Shown here: one piece after another, positions 41,080 to 48,891 of the stretch
Position numbering within the stretch: position 1 is the first letter of the stretch
Layout of the letters: each line of letters begins with the position of its first letter
NCBI GenBank assembly: GCA_900767025.1
Contig: CAAFXS010000062.1
Span: 1-64,000 of the forward strand
Source: Clostridia bacterium
Lineage (GTDB): Bacteria; Bacillota; Clostridia; Oscillospirales; Acutalibacteraceae
Reading direction: 5' to 3'
Length of the DNA stretch: 64,000 bases
The notes under the pieces: model-generated
Databases searched by the model: none
Told to the model about the DNA's origin: nothing
What the model saw: only the letters and a program-made list of their open reading frames with translations
Program-made: the position numbers and the translations under genes

Positions 41080-41247
41080 CGTACATAGTATTTCACTATG
41101 CACGAGTCTCATTCTGAGGCAATAAAGAGTAATTTGAACCGTGGTTTAAATTACTCTTACTGACTAAAAGCTAAACCAGTCATAACGACATTCTGTTGAC
41201 TTAGCGCACGCTATGTAAATGAAATTGCGTGGAACTACTCCCTCGAA
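41080..41247 (-). promoter_or_regulatory. yybP-ykoY-like manganese riboswitch with terminator
   Basis: Read leftward, the leader has GAGGGAGTAG near its 5' end (41235-41244), a CACGC/GCGTG hairpin, then GCTAAGTCAAC with GACTGGTTTAGC as the second stem, a variable AAGAGTAATTT/AAATTACTCTT hairpin and TTGCCTC to close the base stem, which is the yybP-ykoY order. A terminator follows: CGTGCATAGT/ACTATGTACG (41080-41104) and a TTTATTTTTATA run. The aptamer sequence is somewhat divergent (one G fewer in the GGGGAGUAG element). Mn2+ binding would favour readthrough into the pump gene. Confidence 0.72.
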
Positions 41248-41255
41248 CAGTGTGT

Positions 41256-41284
41256 ATTATAACATATTTTGGCAAAATAATCAA
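41256..41284 (-). promoter_or_regulatory. Promoter for the riboswitch-controlled ATPase
   Basis: Minus-strand TTGATT (41279-41284) and TATAAT (41256-41261), 17 bases apart, about 10 bases before the aptamer. Confidence 0.65.
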
Positions 41285-41319
41285 CCGTTTGTTAAATTGT
41301 TAACAAAAAGTTTATCAAC

Positions 41320-42336
41320 TTAAACTCTTGCCACCATTTCGCCGTATTCTTCCTTGCTCTTTTTGATAAATTCCTCCACCTGCTTTGCAGTTGGCATAGC
41401 ATCCGAGCAGGAATGAGCAGAAATAAGAATTGATGCCGATGCAGAGCCGAACTCAAGGCACTCGATAATTTCCTTGCCCTGAAGGAGACTGTAAAGGAAG
41501 GATGAGCCGTAGCCGTCACCGCCGCCAAAGCCCTTAAGCTTAACTGCCGGGAAGGGCTTGATTGAATAGAACTTGCCGTCGTTAGTATATGCAGTTGAGC
41601 CCTCTTTACCGTGCTTGATTACGCAGATAGACGCACCGAAGGACTGCCAGTATTTTGCAGATTCCGGGTCGGACTCCTTAACGCCCACGATACCCTCGGT
41701 CAAATCAAACTCCTCACGGGAGCCCATTATAATATCCGCATTCTGTGCCACAAGGCTGTAATAAACCGCAATTTCATCCTTAGAGGTCCAAGTGTATTCA
41801 CGGTAATCAATATCAAAAACAATTCTCACATTATTTTTCTTTGCAAGCATCATTGCTTTGAGGCAAGCCTCACGGGAGGGCGATTTTGCAAGAGCAGTAC
41901 CGCTGATGACGATAGCCTTTGCAGATGCAATGTACTCCTCCTTAATATCCTCGGGAGCCATACAGAAATCCGCAACATTGTCACGGTACATAAGGATTGA
42001 CGACTTTTCCTTTGAAAGAATTTCGGTAAAGGTCAAACCAAGGCACTCGCCGTTCTTTGCCCTTGTAATCTGACTTGTGTCAATGCCCTCCTTGTTAAAA
42101 TAGTTAACAACAAAATCACCGAACTGGTCATTGCTGACACAACCGCAAAAGCCCACCTTACAGCCAAGCCTTGCAAGACCCACTGCAATATTTGCCGGTG
42201 AGCCGCCAACATACTTGTTAAAGTTTGATGACTCGGACAGGGGCATATACATATCCGTTGGGTTAAAGTCAATGGCAATTCTGCCGATTGGGATAAAATC
42301 AAGTGGCTTTGACATATCAAATTCAATATAACTCAT
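41320..42336 (-). CDS. iolC: 5-dehydro-2-deoxygluconokinase (IolC-like)
   Basis: A 338-residue PfkB-family sugar kinase matching IolC, which phosphorylates 5-dehydro-2-deoxygluconate in inositol breakdown. The substrate segment KYVGGSPANIAVGLARLG is near the N-terminus, and the usual GAGD anion hole appears as GFGGGDGYG, with the catalytic Asp after the glycines. It is preceded by an aldolase gene 12 bases upstream. The remaining isomerase (iolB) is not in the window, though iolG, iolD and iolE are 9-14 kb to the left. No terminator is obvious behind it before the riboswitch promoter. Confidence 0.88.
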   Translation of the reverse strand: MSYIEFDMSKPLDFIPIGRIAIDFNPTDMYMPLSESSNFNKYVGGSPANIAVGLARLGCKVGFCGCVSNDQFGDFVVNYFNKEGIDTSQITRAKNGECLGLTFTEILSKEKSSILMYRDNVADFCMAPEDIKEEYIASAKAIVISGTALAKSPSREACLKAMMLAKKNNVRIVFDIDYREYTWTSKDEIAVYYSLVAQNADIIMGSREEFDLTEGIVGVKESDPESAKYWQSFGASICVIKHGKEGSTAYTNDGKFYSIKPFPAVKLKGFGGGDGYGSSFLYSLLQGKEIIECLEFGSASASILISAHSCSDAMPTAKQVEEFIKKSKEEYGEMVARV

Positions 42337-42348
42337 AACTGTACCTCT

Positions 42349-43191
42349 CTATGCTTTATTTTCTGTACCGAAAATTAAAATGTGCTTTTTAGCATTTTCG
42401 TAGGCGCCCTGAACCTCTGCCGCCTGCAAATCGTAATAGCCGTTAATTCCGTTTTCATTATAACACTTACGAACGGTGTTTTCAACAGAATCAAAGGTTG
42501 CCGTGGCAATGTTGATTTTCTTAATACCCGTGTGAGAGCATTTTACAAAATCCTCGGGAGTGATACCTGTTCCGCCGTGAAGAACAAGGGGAAGGTCGGT
42601 ATTTTTTTCAACCTCCTGTAAAATGTCAAATCTCAGCTTGGGCGTGCTTTTATAGTTTCCGTGGGCGTTGCCGATAGCTATTGCCAAAGCGTCAACGCCT
42701 GTTTCAGCCTCAAAGCGGACAGCGTCCCCGGGCTTTGTGCAGTTGATTGCAATATCCTCGCTGCCGTCCTCGGAGCCGCCAACGCATCCGATTTCAGCCT
42801 CAACGTCTGCATCATACTCACACGCCATAGCAATAACCTTTTTTGTCATTGCAATATTTTCGTCAAGAGGCAGGTGCGAGCCGTCAAACATAACCGAGGT
42901 AAAGCCTATGTCAAGTGCCTGCTGAATTTTTTCAAGAGTTTTGCCGTGGTCAAAATGAACGGCAACGGGAGTATCGGCGCTTTCTGCGGCGGCTACCATA
43001 AGGGGTCCGATTATTTCCAACGGACTCTGCTTGAGCCTAACCTCTGCAATCTGTAAAATAACAGGTGCATTTAATTCCTTTGCCGCCTTCAGCACACCCA
43101 GCACCATTTCCATATTTGCAACGGAAAATGAGCCTACGGCATAATTACCCTCCTGTGCTTTTGCAAGAAGAGTGCTCATATTAACAAGCAT
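42349..43191 (-). CDS. iolJ: Class II aldolase (IolJ/Fba-like)
   Basis: A 280-residue zinc aldolase of the fructose-bisphosphate aldolase class II family. Zinc ligands are in HFDHG near residue 80 and in the later AIGNAHGNYK and LVLHGGTGI segments; EAEIGCVGG is the conserved loop. Next to iolC it most likely splits 5-dehydro-2-deoxygluconate-6-phosphate to DHAP and malonate semialdehyde (IolJ), though a fructose- or tagatose-bisphosphate role cannot be excluded. Two ATGs compete: that at 43191 has AAGAGG at a good 8-base distance, that at 43197 is too close. The gene lies about 30 bases after rnpB with no separate promoter seen. Confidence 0.78.
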   Translation of the reverse strand: MLVNMSTLLAKAQEGNYAVGSFSVANMEMVLGVLKAAKELNAPVILQIAEVRLKQSPLEIIGPLMVAAAESADTPVAVHFDHGKTLEKIQQALDIGFTSVMFDGSHLPLDENIAMTKKVIAMACEYDADVEAEIGCVGGSEDGSEDIAINCTKPGDAVRFEAETGVDALAIAIGNAHGNYKSTPKLRFDILQEVEKNTDLPLVLHGGTGITPEDFVKCSHTGIKKINIATATFDSVENTVRKCYNENGINGYYDLQAAEVQGAYENAKKHILIFGTENKA

Positions 43192-43222
43192 TGTCATTAC
43201 CTCTTAAATAACAAATAATATA

Positions 43223-43555
43223 AACGAGTTGGCAGTAAGCCGAGTTCTGTCGTGGGCAATCATCTATCTCGACGCGCCATTGCTGACGCGCTCAAGCCAT
43301 CCGTCAAAGTTATGTGTCGAGCAAACAACCCTTTAGTCGATGTTGCAGCGGGTGGGGTTTACATGGCAGGAGATGTCTCCACCTCCTCGGTGAGCTCTTA
43401 CCTCGCCTTTCCACCCTTACCTTTTACAAGGCGGTATATCTCTGTTGCACTTTCCCTAAGGTCACCCTCGGCGGCCGTTAGCCGTCACCCTGCTCTGTGC
43501 TGCTCGGACTTTCCTCATATTGCAAGGCAATACGCGATTGCCAAGCCAACTCGTT
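43223..43555 (-). ncRNA. rnpB: RNase P RNA (rnpB), type A
   Basis: The ends AACGAGTTGGC (43223-43233, plus strand) and GCCAACTCGTT (43545-43555) form helix P1. Read leftward the RNA has the universal GAGGAAAGTCCGAGC core near its 5' end, GGGTGACGGCTAACGGCC, AGGGAAAGTGCAACAGAGA, and the 3' region ACAGAACTCGGCTTA. It is the catalytic part of RNase P, which matures tRNA 5' ends. Its length of about 333 bases and layout fit a type A RNA. Confidence 0.97.
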
Positions 43556-43562
43556 AACTTAT

Positions 43563-43592
43563 ATTTTAGAATAAAATAATGCACCTTGTCAA
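43563..43592 (-). promoter_or_regulatory. rnpB promoter
   Basis: Minus-strand TTGACA (43587-43592) and TAAAAT (43563-43568), 18 bases apart, placing the start at the 5' end of the RNA. Confidence 0.65.
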
Positions 43593-43612
43593 TATATTTT
43601 ACAAAATGCGTG

Positions 43613-43641
43613 TTGAAAATGTGTTTAAATTATAGTAATAT
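43613..43641 (+). promoter_or_regulatory. Promoter for the LCP gene
   Basis: TTGAAA (43613-43618) and TAATAT (43636-43641), 17 bases apart, before a GCGGAGGTGG site. Confidence 0.5.
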
Positions 43642-43662
43642 CATATATGCGGAGGTGGTAGT

Positions 43663-44895
43663 ATGCCTCGTTTTGAGAATGAGGGCTATAATCCAAATAA
43701 CAGAAAAAGAAATGTGGACAGGACAGTGCCTGAAAACGAAAACTATTACGGCAACGGTCCTGTTGATTTGAATTTTAACAACCGTGAAAATATTGTAAGG
43801 GACAATCAAAGGCAGGGCGGAATTAATCCCTGTGACGAGTTCGGATATGTTGCGCCGCCGGAAAGACGGTTCCAAAGCGAAAGGCCTGAGGAATTTTCCC
43901 CTCCTGTGCGGCAACAGAAAAATAATCCGCAGCCCCGCAACAATAAGGACAAGCCTAAAAGGAAATCAGCCGTCAGCACAAAAAGTAAAATAAAGCTGAT
44001 TGTTGCGGCGGTTATACTTGTTCCGATTTTGATAGTAACCGGGGTTTTCGGTGCCTCCTTCAACCGAATCAATTATAACGACAAAAAAGCAAATCAGTAT
44101 GTTGACAGCAGTGCCCTTGTTTCCGACTCGTCGGTGAAAAATATTCTTTTGCTCGGCGTTGACGCAAGAGCAGGGGAAAATGCAGACGAAACCAGGTCGG
44201 ACACTATGATGCTTGTTTCCGTGGACGCGGCTCACAAGTGCATTAAGCTCACATCCTTTTTGCGTGACACCTGGGTTTATATTCCGTCACTTGATTACAG
44301 TCAAAGGCTTAATGCCGCCTGCTCATCAGGTGGATATCAAGGCGTTGTGGACGCTATCGAATACAATTTCGGTGTTGATATCGACGGCTATGCAGTGGTT
44401 GATTTTGAAATGTTCAAGGTGCTGGTGGACAGCCTTGGGGGCGTTGAGGTTGATGTTACACAGGCGGAGGCTGACGAGGTTACAAATCATCCCTACCGCT
44501 ACGGCGATGTTAAGCTTGATGCAGGCAAATACAAGCTCAGCGGTGAACAGGCTCTTGCCTATTGCAGAATAAGAAAAATTGACACTGACTTTGTAAGAAC
44601 CCAAAGGCAGAGAACGGTTATGAGTGCGATACTGGGCAGTGCAAAAAGTGCTAACCCCATTAAGCTGATGAACATGGTTTACAAAAGCGCACCGTACATC
44701 GAAACGGATTTGTCAAAGGGTGAAATTGTTTCAATAGCAACAAAGGCAGTAAGGTGCCTGAGTAATGACATCAGCCAGGAAAAGGTGCCCTTTGAAGGCA
44801 CCTGGGAATACGCCACAATCCGTGGCAACAGTGTAATCTCCATTGATACCGAAACAAACAGAAATATGCTGAAAGAATATATTTACGAGCAATAA
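43663..44895 (+). CDS. LytR-CpsA-Psr (LCP) family cell wall glycopolymer transferase
   Basis: A 410-residue membrane enzyme that attaches wall teichoic acid or other polymers to peptidoglycan. A long charged, Asn/Pro-rich cytoplasmic part (1-105) comes before one helix (109-131) and the extracellular LCP domain: LLLGVDARAGENADETRSD with the conserved Arg/Asp set, the TSFLRDTWVYIP segment, and LSGEQALAYCRIRK near the end. The cytoplasmic tail of about 105 residues is longer than usual. The CDP-glycerol transferase-like gene at 133-1362 could supply a polymer for such an enzyme, but linkage is only by pathway. A terminator follows. Confidence 0.9.
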   Translation: MPRFENEGYNPNNRKRNVDRTVPENENYYGNGPVDLNFNNRENIVRDNQRQGGINPCDEFGYVAPPERRFQSERPEEFSPPVRQQKNNPQPRNNKDKPKRKSAVSTKSKIKLIVAAVILVPILIVTGVFGASFNRINYNDKKANQYVDSSALVSDSSVKNILLLGVDARAGENADETRSDTMMLVSVDAAHKCIKLTSFLRDTWVYIPSLDYSQRLNAACSSGGYQGVVDAIEYNFGVDIDGYAVVDFEMFKVLVDSLGGVEVDVTQAEADEVTNHPYRYGDVKLDAGKYKLSGEQALAYCRIRKIDTDFVRTQRQRTVMSAILGSAKSANPIKLMNMVYKSAPYIETDLSKGEIVSIATKAVRCLSNDISQEKVPFEGTWEYATIRGNSVISIDTETNRNMLKEYIYEQ

Positions 44896-44938
44896 GGAAA
44901 TGCCTCCCTGCTGAAAGGGAGGCATTTCCTTTTTTTTG
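44894..44938 (+). terminator. Terminator of the LCP gene
   Basis: AAGGAAATGCCTCCCT (44894-44909) pairs with AGGGAGGCATTTCCTT (44916-44931), followed by a run of T. Confidence 0.85.
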
Positions 44939-44940
44939 CA

Positions 44941-44970
44941 TAAGAAAAGAGGCGGCATTTCTGCCGCCTC
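44941..44970 (-). terminator. Terminator of the 37-aa peptide/secreted protein operon
   Basis: GAGGCGGCA (44949-44957) pairs with TGCCGCCTC (44962-44970); leftward it is followed by TTTTCTTA. Confidence 0.7.
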
Positions 44971-44978
44971 CCTTTTTA

Positions 44979-45092
44979 TTAGTCGTCGCCGCCGGGAAGA
45001 ATCTCTGTGCCGTCACCAAATGAAGCTGTTAAAACTTCAACGGCTTTAAATTCCTCAATTTTAGCTTCCGGCTTTGTGTAAATCTCTTTCAT
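44979..45092 (-). CDS. 37-residue acidic peptide, unknown (RiPP-precursor-like leader)
   Basis: A very short frame with an excellent AAGGAGG site 8 bases upstream. The peptide starts MKEIYTKPEAKIEEFKAVEV and ends LPGGDD; it is acidic and has no signal peptide or cysteine. The YTKPE motif near the start and LTAS in the middle recall the Y-x-x-P leader element bound by PqqD-like domains, but no modifying enzyme is next to it (the orphan PqqD-like gene is 43 kb away). It lies 24 bases after the GTG-started secreted protein gene in the same direction and before a strong terminator, so it is probably the last gene of that unit. Similar short KPE peptides are common in gut Clostridia; their role is unknown. 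Confidence 0.6.
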   Translation of the reverse strand: MKEIYTKPEAKIEEFKAVEVLTASFGDGTEILPGGDD

Positions 45093-45116
45093 TACTTGTT
45101 CCTCCTTAGATTACTC

Positions 45117-47588
45117 TTAGTATGTGAAGGTCTGAGGAGCAGCGTAAATAACCTGAGTATTGCCTTCAGCGTCAACATAAGCAAGGAACGCACGAGCGGT
45201 CATTGTGCCTGTCTGTGCCTTCAAGCCATATACTAAGCTGAACTGCTCTACCGGTGTCTTTACATAAGCAGCCTTTACGGTTGTGCCTGTTACATCATCA
45301 AGTGTGATTTCACCGAGGTCACCCTTACCGTAAACGAAGCCTGCATCAATAAATGTGCAGTCATCTGTCATTGAACGAGTTGCAGCGAATACTGCTCTTG
45401 TGATGTCGCTTGTAACTGTTGTTACTGAAACATTTGCAACTGTCGGTGTTGCTGTTACAGCGTTTGTAAGCTTTGTAAGTGTTACATTTGAACCTACGAA
45501 GAAGGTGTAGGTATCGCCGTATGCAACTGTTACGCCGTCAATTGCCCATGCTTTTGCGTCTGCTGCTGTTACTGTTACTAATGTATCATATGCTACATCA
45601 GCTGCAGTGTCAGGTGTTGTTACGCCGTTTACAGTGATATCACAGCCTGTTGCTGTTACTGTAAATACCTTTTCAGCATCCTTTACATACTGTGCTGTAA
45701 TTGTTGCAGAAGCTGTAAGTGCTGCAATCTCATCGTTAGTCATTGACCAACCGTTCTCTGTTGCAGCGCTGTAGCCGGGACGGCTTGGTGCTGCAGGAAC
45801 TACGATTGCACTGCCTGATGTTACAGTCTGTGCTGAAACTACGTTGCCGAAGGAGTCAACAAATGTTACTGTGAACTCATCAGCCTCGTCGATTGCAAAT
45901 ACAGGTGTGTATGTTATATCTGCAAGTGCTGTTGCAACAAATGTAGTATCAGTTGAAACAGTTGTTGAACCGTTTGCTACCCAACCTACGAAGGTTGCAC
46001 CCTCAACAGGTGTTGCTGTGAGTGTTACCTTGCTGCCTGCAAGAACTCTCTTAGCTGCGCCTGCGGTTACATCTTCGCCGTTAAGAGTTACTGTACCAAG
46101 GTCAACTGCGTCAACCTTTACTGTTACGCCCTTAAGAGCAGGGATTTCTGTACCTGTTGCAATCTTCTTGCCACAGTCAAGGCACCAGGTGTCACCTGTG
46201 TAACCAGGAACATCAAGCTCTGCATCCTTAGCATCTCTGATTTCGGTATGTTCATGTGTGCATGTTACCTTATCAAGAGTTACTTCATAGTAGTAGCCAC
46301 AATCACCGCAAGTGTATCTACCGATACCCTCTTCAGTGATTGTAGGAGGCTTCACAATTGACATTTCACCGAAGTTACAATTAACTTTACCGCCGTACTG
46401 GTTACAACCGTTTACGCACAGATAGCTGTGTGTTTTGTCGCCATTGCTCTTGATTGCGCCTGTGTAGGAATGATTAAGCTTAGCAAGAGTTTCAGGAGCT
46501 GAGATTTCTGTTGTAGCTGATGCATCTGAGAACATCTTACCGCAATCTTTACAGGTCCAGTAAGCTGCTGTACCTGCTGCAAGACATGTTGCAGGAACTT
46601 CATCAGTCTTTGTAAGGTTAGCATGTGTGCACTCAGTTGAGCCGCCACCGCTTGCATTTGTCCAAACCGGTCCTAACATCTTCATAGATGTTACACCGTC
46701 TCCGCCTTCCATTGAGAACTGATAGTAATATGGAAGATCGTTATCCGCTAATATATCTCGGGTCATACATTCCATGATGGTTCCGAACTTGCCTTTTTCA
46801 AGTGTCATTACCTGTGTAAGGTCACAGTCCTGCTGAATCTCAAAGAACCAAGTTGCTACTTTAATGCCGTCAAACTTTGCGTCAAACCTTGCATCAGCTT
46901 TACCGATAAAGTTAGAACTTGTAGCATTTGTCTTACATGCACCGCAAAGAATTGCTACTTTTGCCTTGGCGTCGTCAATTGACGGAGTGAGTTCTAATAT
47001 GCTTCCATATGGACTTTCGCTCACATCAACTGCACTGTCTACACCAAGTGACCAAGTGTCGCAATCATTATCAACTGCATAATCCCAATAACCGGCAGGC
47101 TGCACATATGTGTTGTCAAAGTCAACATTTACCTGTCCACCATAAATAATATCGAAACCTGCTATTTCTGCTGTAACAGCAATACGCTGACCTGCTTTAA
47201 GGTCTGTGGGGTCAAGAAGAACGCCGGCATTCTCAGCATCAGCATATCCTATAACACCATAGTAACTGTTCTGATAATTGTCCATCTCTTCAAATGTTGA
47301 ATCAGCTGTACCCATATTAGAAACTGTTAAGCCTATCATTGGCTTGTAGCCCCAAACCTTCTGATATCCGTTCTTAAGAACAGTTGCAGTCAATGCTCTA
47401 CCAAATGTATAACTTGATGACCAAGGTGTATAAGATGGTGCTTCAGTAATGGGAAGATCTTCATCTGTCCACCACTGCTGATCCTGCTCACCTACTGTAA
47501 CAGCAGCCATTGCAGAGAATGGAACAGAGAAAACAACCATAAGAACAGCTAAAAGACAAGCAAGAGCTTTTCTTAATGTTTTCTTCAC
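45117..47588 (-). CDS. Large secreted protein with a possible cohesin-like domain, Cys/His repeats and InlB-type repeats
   Basis: An 823-residue exported protein with a GTG start and GGAGG 10 bases upstream. The signal peptide ends near residue 29 (FSAMAA). Residues about 125-290 have a beta-sandwich pattern like cohesins (LKAGQRIAVTAEIAGFDIIY, VNVDFDNTYVQP). Residues about 330-475 carry Cys/His motifs such as CTHANLTK and YWTCKDCGKMF, typical of wall proteins of gut Clostridia. Residues about 480-550 and 640-700 resemble bacterial/InlB-type repeats (VTLTATPVEGATFVGWV). No LPXTG or dockerin is seen. It is 20 bases after the cohesin/dockerin gene and before the 37-aa peptide. Confidence 0.72.
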   Translation of the reverse strand: MKKTLRKALACLLAVLMVVFSVPFSAMAAVTVGEQDQQWWTDEDLPITEAPSYTPWSSSYTFGRALTATVLKNGYQKVWGYKPMIGLTVSNMGTADSTFEEMDNYQNSYYGVIGYADAENAGVLLDPTDLKAGQRIAVTAEIAGFDIIYGGQVNVDFDNTYVQPAGYWDYAVDNDCDTWSLGVDSAVDVSESPYGSILELTPSIDDAKAKVAILCGACKTNATSSNFIGKADARFDAKFDGIKVATWFFEIQQDCDLTQVMTLEKGKFGTIMECMTRDILADNDLPYYYQFSMEGGDGVTSMKMLGPVWTNASGGGSTECTHANLTKTDEVPATCLAAGTAAYWTCKDCGKMFSDASATTEISAPETLAKLNHSYTGAIKSNGDKTHSYLCVNGCNQYGGKVNCNFGEMSIVKPPTITEEGIGRYTCGDCGYYYEVTLDKVTCTHEHTEIRDAKDAELDVPGYTGDTWCLDCGKKIATGTEIPALKGVTVKVDAVDLGTVTLNGEDVTAGAAKRVLAGSKVTLTATPVEGATFVGWVANGSTTVSTDTTFVATALADITYTPVFAIDEADEFTVTFVDSFGNVVSAQTVTSGSAIVVPAAPSRPGYSAATENGWSMTNDEIAALTASATITAQYVKDAEKVFTVTATGCDITVNGVTTPDTAADVAYDTLVTVTAADAKAWAIDGVTVAYGDTYTFFVGSNVTLTKLTNAVTATPTVANVSVTTVTSDITRAVFAATRSMTDDCTFIDAGFVYGKGDLGEITLDDVTGTTVKAAYVKTPVEQFSLVYGLKAQTGTMTARAFLAYVDAEGNTQVIYAAPQTFTY

Positions 47589-47607
47589 TTAATTTTACCT
47601 CCAAAAA

Positions 47608-48702
47608 TTATCCTATTGTTATATCGCCATAATCAATTGAACTTGCGCACGAATAAACTATAACTACATCTAATGCAGTTACACCTCCGTCACCATTTAA
47701 ATCGTAACGCATATCGTCGCTACCTGTATATCTGTAGAATCTGGCGGCGTCAACTGCCGATATACCTGAATCCTCATTAAAATCACAGACAACGATAGAA
47801 ATGGCTCCGGCATCTATTGCTGCTCCGTCAACATTAATTACGATATTTCTTGCAATTGCAAAATCGGACGATATTGTTGCATAATATGTGCCGTTTGCAA
47901 GTGCATCAATAACAAAGGAATTTGAATCTTCGTTTTCTACTGACTTAACCGATTTTAACAATACGGTTCTGTCAGGGTCGGAATAAACATCAACAGTAAA
48001 TTCACCGTGAGCCATTATTCCTCTTGTTGCTCCCTTATAATCAGTAGCAACAACAATTGAACCGCTCACATCGTATCCCCTGGAGGGTGTTACATCACAA
48101 TCCATAGGATAAAGGGTGCCCTGGGTATACTCAGGGTCTGTTGAATTAATTGCATATGAGTCATCCAAACCGTCGGCATAGTTCACCTGAACAAAGGTAA
48201 GGTTTGCGTTATCGGCTACAGCAATGTGGTTAGCAGCGTCACCGTCTTCTGTGAAAGTCATTGTCACTGTTGCGATGAGAGTTGCCTCAGCATCAATTGC
48301 CGAACAATCCGAATTGTTTGATACGAAACCAAAAACGATATCGCCGCCGCTAAGCACTGTTCCCTGAGAGGTAAGAGCATAGCCGGTATTATCACTCATA
48401 AGTGCCACGGGTGTTGGAGAAACCGTGACTGTTTCATCGTAGGTGGCTGTTACCTGAATTACGGAAACTGCCTCTACTCCGGAAATATAAAAACTTACAT
48501 CATATGTACCTGCGGTGAGAGTATTTCCGTCAACCTCTACACCTTCTTGACTATAGGTACAATAAACGCTTGGGGATTCACTGCCGAGAACTGCAGCCTG
48601 CGCAGTTGTGACTGAACCGAAACCAAAGACTGCTATAATTGCCAGCGCAAATGTAATAACAAAAGCGGCGACAAAGGAACAGCTTTTTTTGACTTCCTGC
48701 AT
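47608..48702 (-). CDS. Cohesin-like/X-module/dockerin adaptor protein
   Basis: A 364-residue exported protein. The ATG at 48702 is chosen because GAAAGGGG lies 8 bases upstream; the frame's first ATG overlaps that site. After the signal peptide (about 1-36) comes a cohesin-like beta domain (TAGTYDVSFYISGVEAVSV, then ATYDETVTVSP). Residues about 212-305 form an X-like module starting GYDVSGSIVVATDYKGATRG, closely related to one in the 2186-aa protein. The last 59 residues are a dockerin with two complete calcium loops, DFNEDSGISAVD and DLNGDGGVTALD. Having both a cohesin-like and a dockerin part fits a small adaptor scaffoldin. It lies 20 bases upstream of the GTG-started secreted gene. Confidence 0.75.
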   Translation of the reverse strand: MQEVKKSCSFVAAFVITFALAIIAVFGFGSVTTAQAAVLGSESPSVYCTYSQEGVEVDGNTLTAGTYDVSFYISGVEAVSVIQVTATYDETVTVSPTPVALMSDNTGYALTSQGTVLSGGDIVFGFVSNNSDCSAIDAEATLIATVTMTFTEDGDAANHIAVADNANLTFVQVNYADGLDDSYAINSTDPEYTQGTLYPMDCDVTPSRGYDVSGSIVVATDYKGATRGIMAHGEFTVDVYSDPDRTVLLKSVKSVENEDSNSFVIDALANGTYYATISSDFAIARNIVINVDGAAIDAGAISIVVCDFNEDSGISAVDAARFYRYTGSDDMRYDLNGDGGVTALDVVIVYSCASSIDYGDITIG

Positions 48703-48740
48703 TGGTTTTTCCCCTTTCAAAAGAAATAAAGTCCATCACT

Positions 48741-48842
48741 AAATACTTAAAAGCTTTACATCCTAAATAAGTTTAAGTATTTTTTTAACAAGATATTGAT
48801 AAAACCTCCGCTGCAGAGGATAAAGTAACTTTTCTCTGCAGC
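48741..48842. promoter_or_regulatory. Two inverted repeats between giant protein gene and adaptor gene
   Basis: AAATACTTAAA (48741-48751) and TTTAAGTATTT (48772-48782) form an 11-bp perfect inverted repeat. GCTGCAGAG (48810-48818) and CTCTGCAGC (48834-48842) form another just past the stop of the giant gene. The second may slow or end transcription of the giant gene, but no T-run follows leftward, so partial readthrough into the adaptor gene is likely. No clear new promoter was found. Confidence 0.5.
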
Positions 48843-48891
48843 TTTGGTTTATTAAATTGGTTTAGCCTAAAAGCTTTAGTAAATCAGTAAA

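Noticed and set aside
41038..41112. N-terminal extension of the P-type ATPase
   Set aside because: It lies in the terminator part of the riboswitch leader; the ATG at 41037 has a proper site.
43252..43557. 101-codon open frame on the plus strand
   Set aside because: It is the complement of RNase P RNA.
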